Of a stretch of DNA of 7,860 bases, positions 5,537-7,860 are shown one piece after another; the stretch's first letter is position 1, and every line of letters starts with the position of its first letter. The DNA comes from Actinomycetes bacterium (GTDB taxonomy: Bacteria; Actinomycetota; Acidimicrobiia; Acidimicrobiales; Ilumatobacteraceae). The notes under the pieces are model-generated. The model was not told the DNA's origin, searched no databases, and was given only the letters and a program-made list of their open reading frames with translations. Both the position numbers and the translations under genes were made by a program. Where the stretch lies: contig JAEZFY010000303.1 of the NCBI GenBank assembly GCA_023417265.1, positions 1-7,860 on the forward strand, written 5' to 3'.

Positions 5537-5968
5537 ATGGCCGATCACCCCACCCTCACCGTCGCGCGCCTGCACCGTGCCCTGGAACTGTCGCCCGGGC
5601 TCGAGCTGACGCTGCCCCAGTACCGGGTGCTCGGCCTGCTCTCCGCCGGCGACGAGCGCGCCAGCGTGCTGGCCACCCGGCTGGCCGTGTCGCGGCCCAC
5701 CGTCAGCGCCCTCGTCGACAGCCTCGTCGAGCGCGGGCTGGTCGAGCGCGAGGTCGCCCACGACGACCGGCGCGCGGTGCGGCTGTCGATCACCGCCGCC
5801 GGACGGCACGCGGTCGACGCCACCGCGGCCGCGCTGCGCCCGGCGCTCGACGCCATCGTCGGCCGCTGCGCCGATCCGGCCGCGGTGGCTGCCGCCCTCG
5901 AGCAACTCGTGCCGGCCCTCGACGCGTGGTGGCACGATCGGATCGTCGCCCGGGCGGCGACCCGATGA
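5537..5968 (+). CDS. MarR-family transcriptional regulator
   Basis: The 143-residue protein has the size and winged-helix layout of MarR regulators, dimeric DNA-binding repressors that release DNA on binding small, often aromatic, ligands. LTLPQYRVLGLL (24-35) is the helix before the DNA-binding domain. SRPTVSALVDSLVERGLV (52-69) is the recognition helix region, and DDRRAVRLSITAAG (76-89) is the wing with the typical D-x-R motif. The last 50 residues are Ala- and Leu-rich and fit the C-terminal dimerisation helices. The start is the ATG at 5537, since an in-frame TAG at 5522-5524 blocks any longer form. The stop overlaps the start of the ABC transporter (ATGA), so the regulator and exporter form one operon. 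A 23-base palindrome just upstream suggests autoregulation, possibly with control of the divergent EamA gene. Confidence 0.93.
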   Translation: MADHPTLTVARLHRALELSPGLELTLPQYRVLGLLSAGDERASVLATRLAVSRPTVSALVDSLVERGLVEREVAHDDRRAVRLSITAAGRHAVDATAAALRPALDAIVGRCADPAAVAAALEQLVPALDAWWHDRIVARAATR

Positions 5969-7860
5969 CGCGCGCCGGGGTGGCGTTCACGCGGCCGGGA
6001 CCGAGTGAGCTCGGTTGGTTGCGGCGGCTGTGGCCGTTCCTCGCCCGGCATCGCTGGACAACCGTCGCGGCGTTGGTGCTGTCGGTGGTCGCCCAGGCCC
6101 TGATCGGGCTGCTGCCGCTGTTGCAGCAGCAGATCATCGACCATGGGATCGTCGCCGACGACCGTCCGCTGGTGCCCTTGATCGTGCTCCTGATCGCCAC
6201 CGGGGCGGTCGGGTTCGCCGCCAACTTCGGCCGGCGCTACCTGGGCGGCAAGGTCACCGTCGACGTCCAGCACGACATCCGCCAGGCGATCCATCGGCGC
6301 CTGTACGAGCTCGACTTCGCCGCCCACGACCGCTTGTCGGTCGGCGACGTGATGTCACGCGCGGCCGGCGACTTGACGCTCGTCGCCCAGTTCCTGTTCT
6401 CGGTGCCGATGCTCGTCGCCCAGCTGACGCTGCTGGTCGTCGCCGTCGTCGTGATGTTGATCCTCTCGCCGATCCTGAGCCTCGTCGTGCTCGCCGTCGT
6501 ACCGGTGTTCGCGGTGGTCGCCGTGCGCTATCGCAACCGGGTGTTCCCGGCGAGCTGGAACGATCAACGGCTCAGCGGGCTCGTGGCCGGCGTCGTCGAC
6601 GAGGCCGTCAACGGCGTGCGCGTCGTCAAGGCGTTCGCCCAGGAGGACCGTGAGCTCGACCGGCTCGCCGGCCGCGCTCACGAGCTGTACCAGTCACGGA
6701 TGCGCACCGCCCGCGTCAACGCCGCCTATTCGGCGGCGCTCCAGGCGCTGCCGATGCTCGGCCAGGTCGGCGTGCTCGCGGTCGGCGGGTGGATGGCGAT
6801 CGAAGGCCACATCACGGTCGGCGTGTTCCTGGCGTTCGCCAGCTACCTCGTGCAGATCATCACGCCGGTGCGGCTCGTGTCGGCGATGCTGGCCACCACG
6901 CAACAGGCCCGGGCCGGGGCGCAACGCTTGTACGACCTGTTCGACGTCGAAGCGACGGTCGTCGAACGCCCCGGGGCGACGACCGTGCCCGCCGACACGC
7001 CAGGCGGGTTCACGCTCGAGCACGTCAGCTTCGGCTACCCCGACGCGCCTTCGCTGCTCGACGACGTCTCGCTGACGATCCGGCCGGGCGAGCGGATCGG
7101 CATCGTCGGCGCGTCCGGCTCGGGCAAGACCACGCTGGCGTTCCTGCTGGCCCGCTTCTACGACCCCACCACCGGCACGATCCAGCTCGACGGGCGCGAG
7201 GTACGCGACGTCACGCTCGAGTCGTTGCGCACCCAGGTCAGCGTCGTGTTCGAAGAGAGCTTCCTCTTCTCGACGACGATCCGCGAGAACATCGCCTATG
7301 GGCGGCCCGCCGCCACCGACGCCGAGGTGATCGCGGCCGCCCGGCTGGCGTGCGCCCACGACTTCATCACCGCCATGCCGGACGGCTACGACACCGTCGT
7401 CGGCGAACGCGGGTTCACCCTGTCGGGCGGGCAACGTCAACGGATCGCGCTCGCCCGGGCCGCGCTCGTCGACCCGCGCGTGCTGATCCTCGACGACGCC
7501 ACGTCGGCGATCGACGCGCGCACCGAGGAAGCGATCTTCGCCGGGCTCGCCCGCCCGGCCGCCACGACCGCGGCGCGCACCACCGTCCTGATCGCCCATC
7601 GCTCGTCGACGCTGCGGCTGGCCGACCGGGTGATCGTGCTCGACCGTGGGCGGATCGTCGCCGACGGCACCAACGCCGAGCTGTGGCACACCTCGGCGCT
7701 GTACCGCGAGCTGCTCACGGGACCCGACCTCGACGAAGCCGACACGCCGACCACCAGCACGCCGGCCACCGGCACGGCGACCACCGATCCGCGGGCATGG
7801 CCCACCGCCACCGGCCACGGCGACCACGCCCCCCAGGTCGACATGACCACGCTCCTGCAG
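5965..7860 (+). CDS. ABC exporter half-transporter with degenerate ATPase site (3' end outside window)
   Basis: The ATG at 5965 overlaps the marR stop, and the frame is open to the window end (632 residues, incomplete). A type IV (ABC_membrane) transmembrane domain covers about residues 15-320. The ATPase domain (about 349-580) has the A-loop Tyr358, Walker A GASGSGKT (382-389), signature LSGGQ (486-490), Walker B LILDD (507-511), D-loop SAID (514-517) and switch His545. Two residues depart from the norm: the catalytic Glu after the Walker B Asp is Asp511, and the Q-loop Gln is Glu430 (VVFEESFLF). This pattern marks the degenerate half of heterodimeric exporters such as TM287/288 and BmrCD, so a partner with a normal site should follow. 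A Thr/Pro/Ala-rich tail begins near residue 588 and continues past the end. Export of drugs or lipids is likely; the substrate is unknown. Confidence 0.94.
   Translation, partial: MTRAGVAFTRPGPSELGWLRRLWPFLARHRWTTVAALVLSVVAQALIGLLPLLQQQIIDHGIVADDRPLVPLIVLLIATGAVGFAANFGRRYLGGKVTVDVQHDIRQAIHRRLYELDFAAHDRLSVGDVMSRAAGDLTLVAQFLFSVPMLVAQLTLLVVAVVVMLILSPILSLVVLAVVPVFAVVAVRYRNRVFPASWNDQRLSGLVAGVVDEAVNGVRVVKAFAQEDRELDRLAGRAHELYQSRMRTARVNAAYSAALQALPMLGQVGVLAVGGWMAIEGHITVGVFLAFASYLVQIITPVRLVSAMLATTQQARAGAQRLYDLFDVEATVVERPGATTVPADTPGGFTLEHVSFGYPDAPSLLDDVSLTIRPGERIGIVGASGSGKTTLAFLLARFYDPTTGTIQLDGREVRDVTLESLRTQVSVVFEESFLFSTTIRENIAYGRPAATDAEVIAAARLACAHDFITAMPDGYDTVVGERGFTLSGGQRQRIALARAALVDPRVLILDDATSAIDARTEEAIFAGLARPAATTAARTTVLIAHRSSTLRLADRVIVLDRGRIVADGTNAELWHTSALYRELLTGPDLDEADTPTTSTPATGTATTDPRAWPTATGHGDHAPQVDMTTLLQ

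Noticed and set aside
6015..7846. Open frames in other phases and on the minus strand across the ABC transporter region
   Set aside because: The frame from 5965 carries all transporter motifs. The others are Arg/Pro/Ala-rich shadows without domains, including the repeated Pro-Ala-Arg pattern near 7755.

Overview
The window is very GC-rich, with tightly packed genes, short or four-base overlaps and GTG starts. This suggests an actinobacterium; Acidimicrobiia (Ilumatobacter-like) is my guess from the overall look, not something a single marker proves. Seven genes are supported, two of them cut by the window edges. No rRNA, tRNA, CRISPR array, insertion sequence or integrase is visible.

Left part (1-3899). 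The 3' end of a probable SAF/CpaB-like protein runs rightward and meets, tail to tail, a leftward cluster of tldD, pmbA (tldE) and uppP. tldD and pmbA overlap by ATGA, and uppP starts 8 bases after pmbA stops. The first two encode the two subunits of the TldD/TldE metalloprotease. The third encodes undecaprenyl-diphosphatase, which recycles the cell-wall lipid carrier.

Middle (3900-5298). A 96-base divergent spacer with an operator-like inverted repeat separates tldD from a small rightward hot-dog thioesterase of the FlK-like type. That gene converges on a leftward EamA-family (DMT) transporter.

Right part (5299-7860). The main find is in the 238-base spacer between the EamA gene and a divergent marR-type gene. 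On the minus strand it holds a good promoter followed at once by the conserved blocks of a ykkC-class riboswitch (guanidine-I or a close variant), which ends at the ribosome binding site of the EamA gene. The same spacer has a near-perfect 23-base palindrome that fits an operator for the MarR protein. The marR gene overlaps (ATGA) a large ABC exporter half-transporter that stays open to the window end. Its ATPase domain has an Asp where the catalytic Glu normally sits and a Glu at the Q-loop, as in the degenerate half of heterodimeric exporters, so a partner gene is expected just beyond the window.

Overall, the right half reads as an efflux locus. One exporter appears to be under metabolite (riboswitch) control and perhaps MarR control. 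The other is co-transcribed with the MarR regulator.
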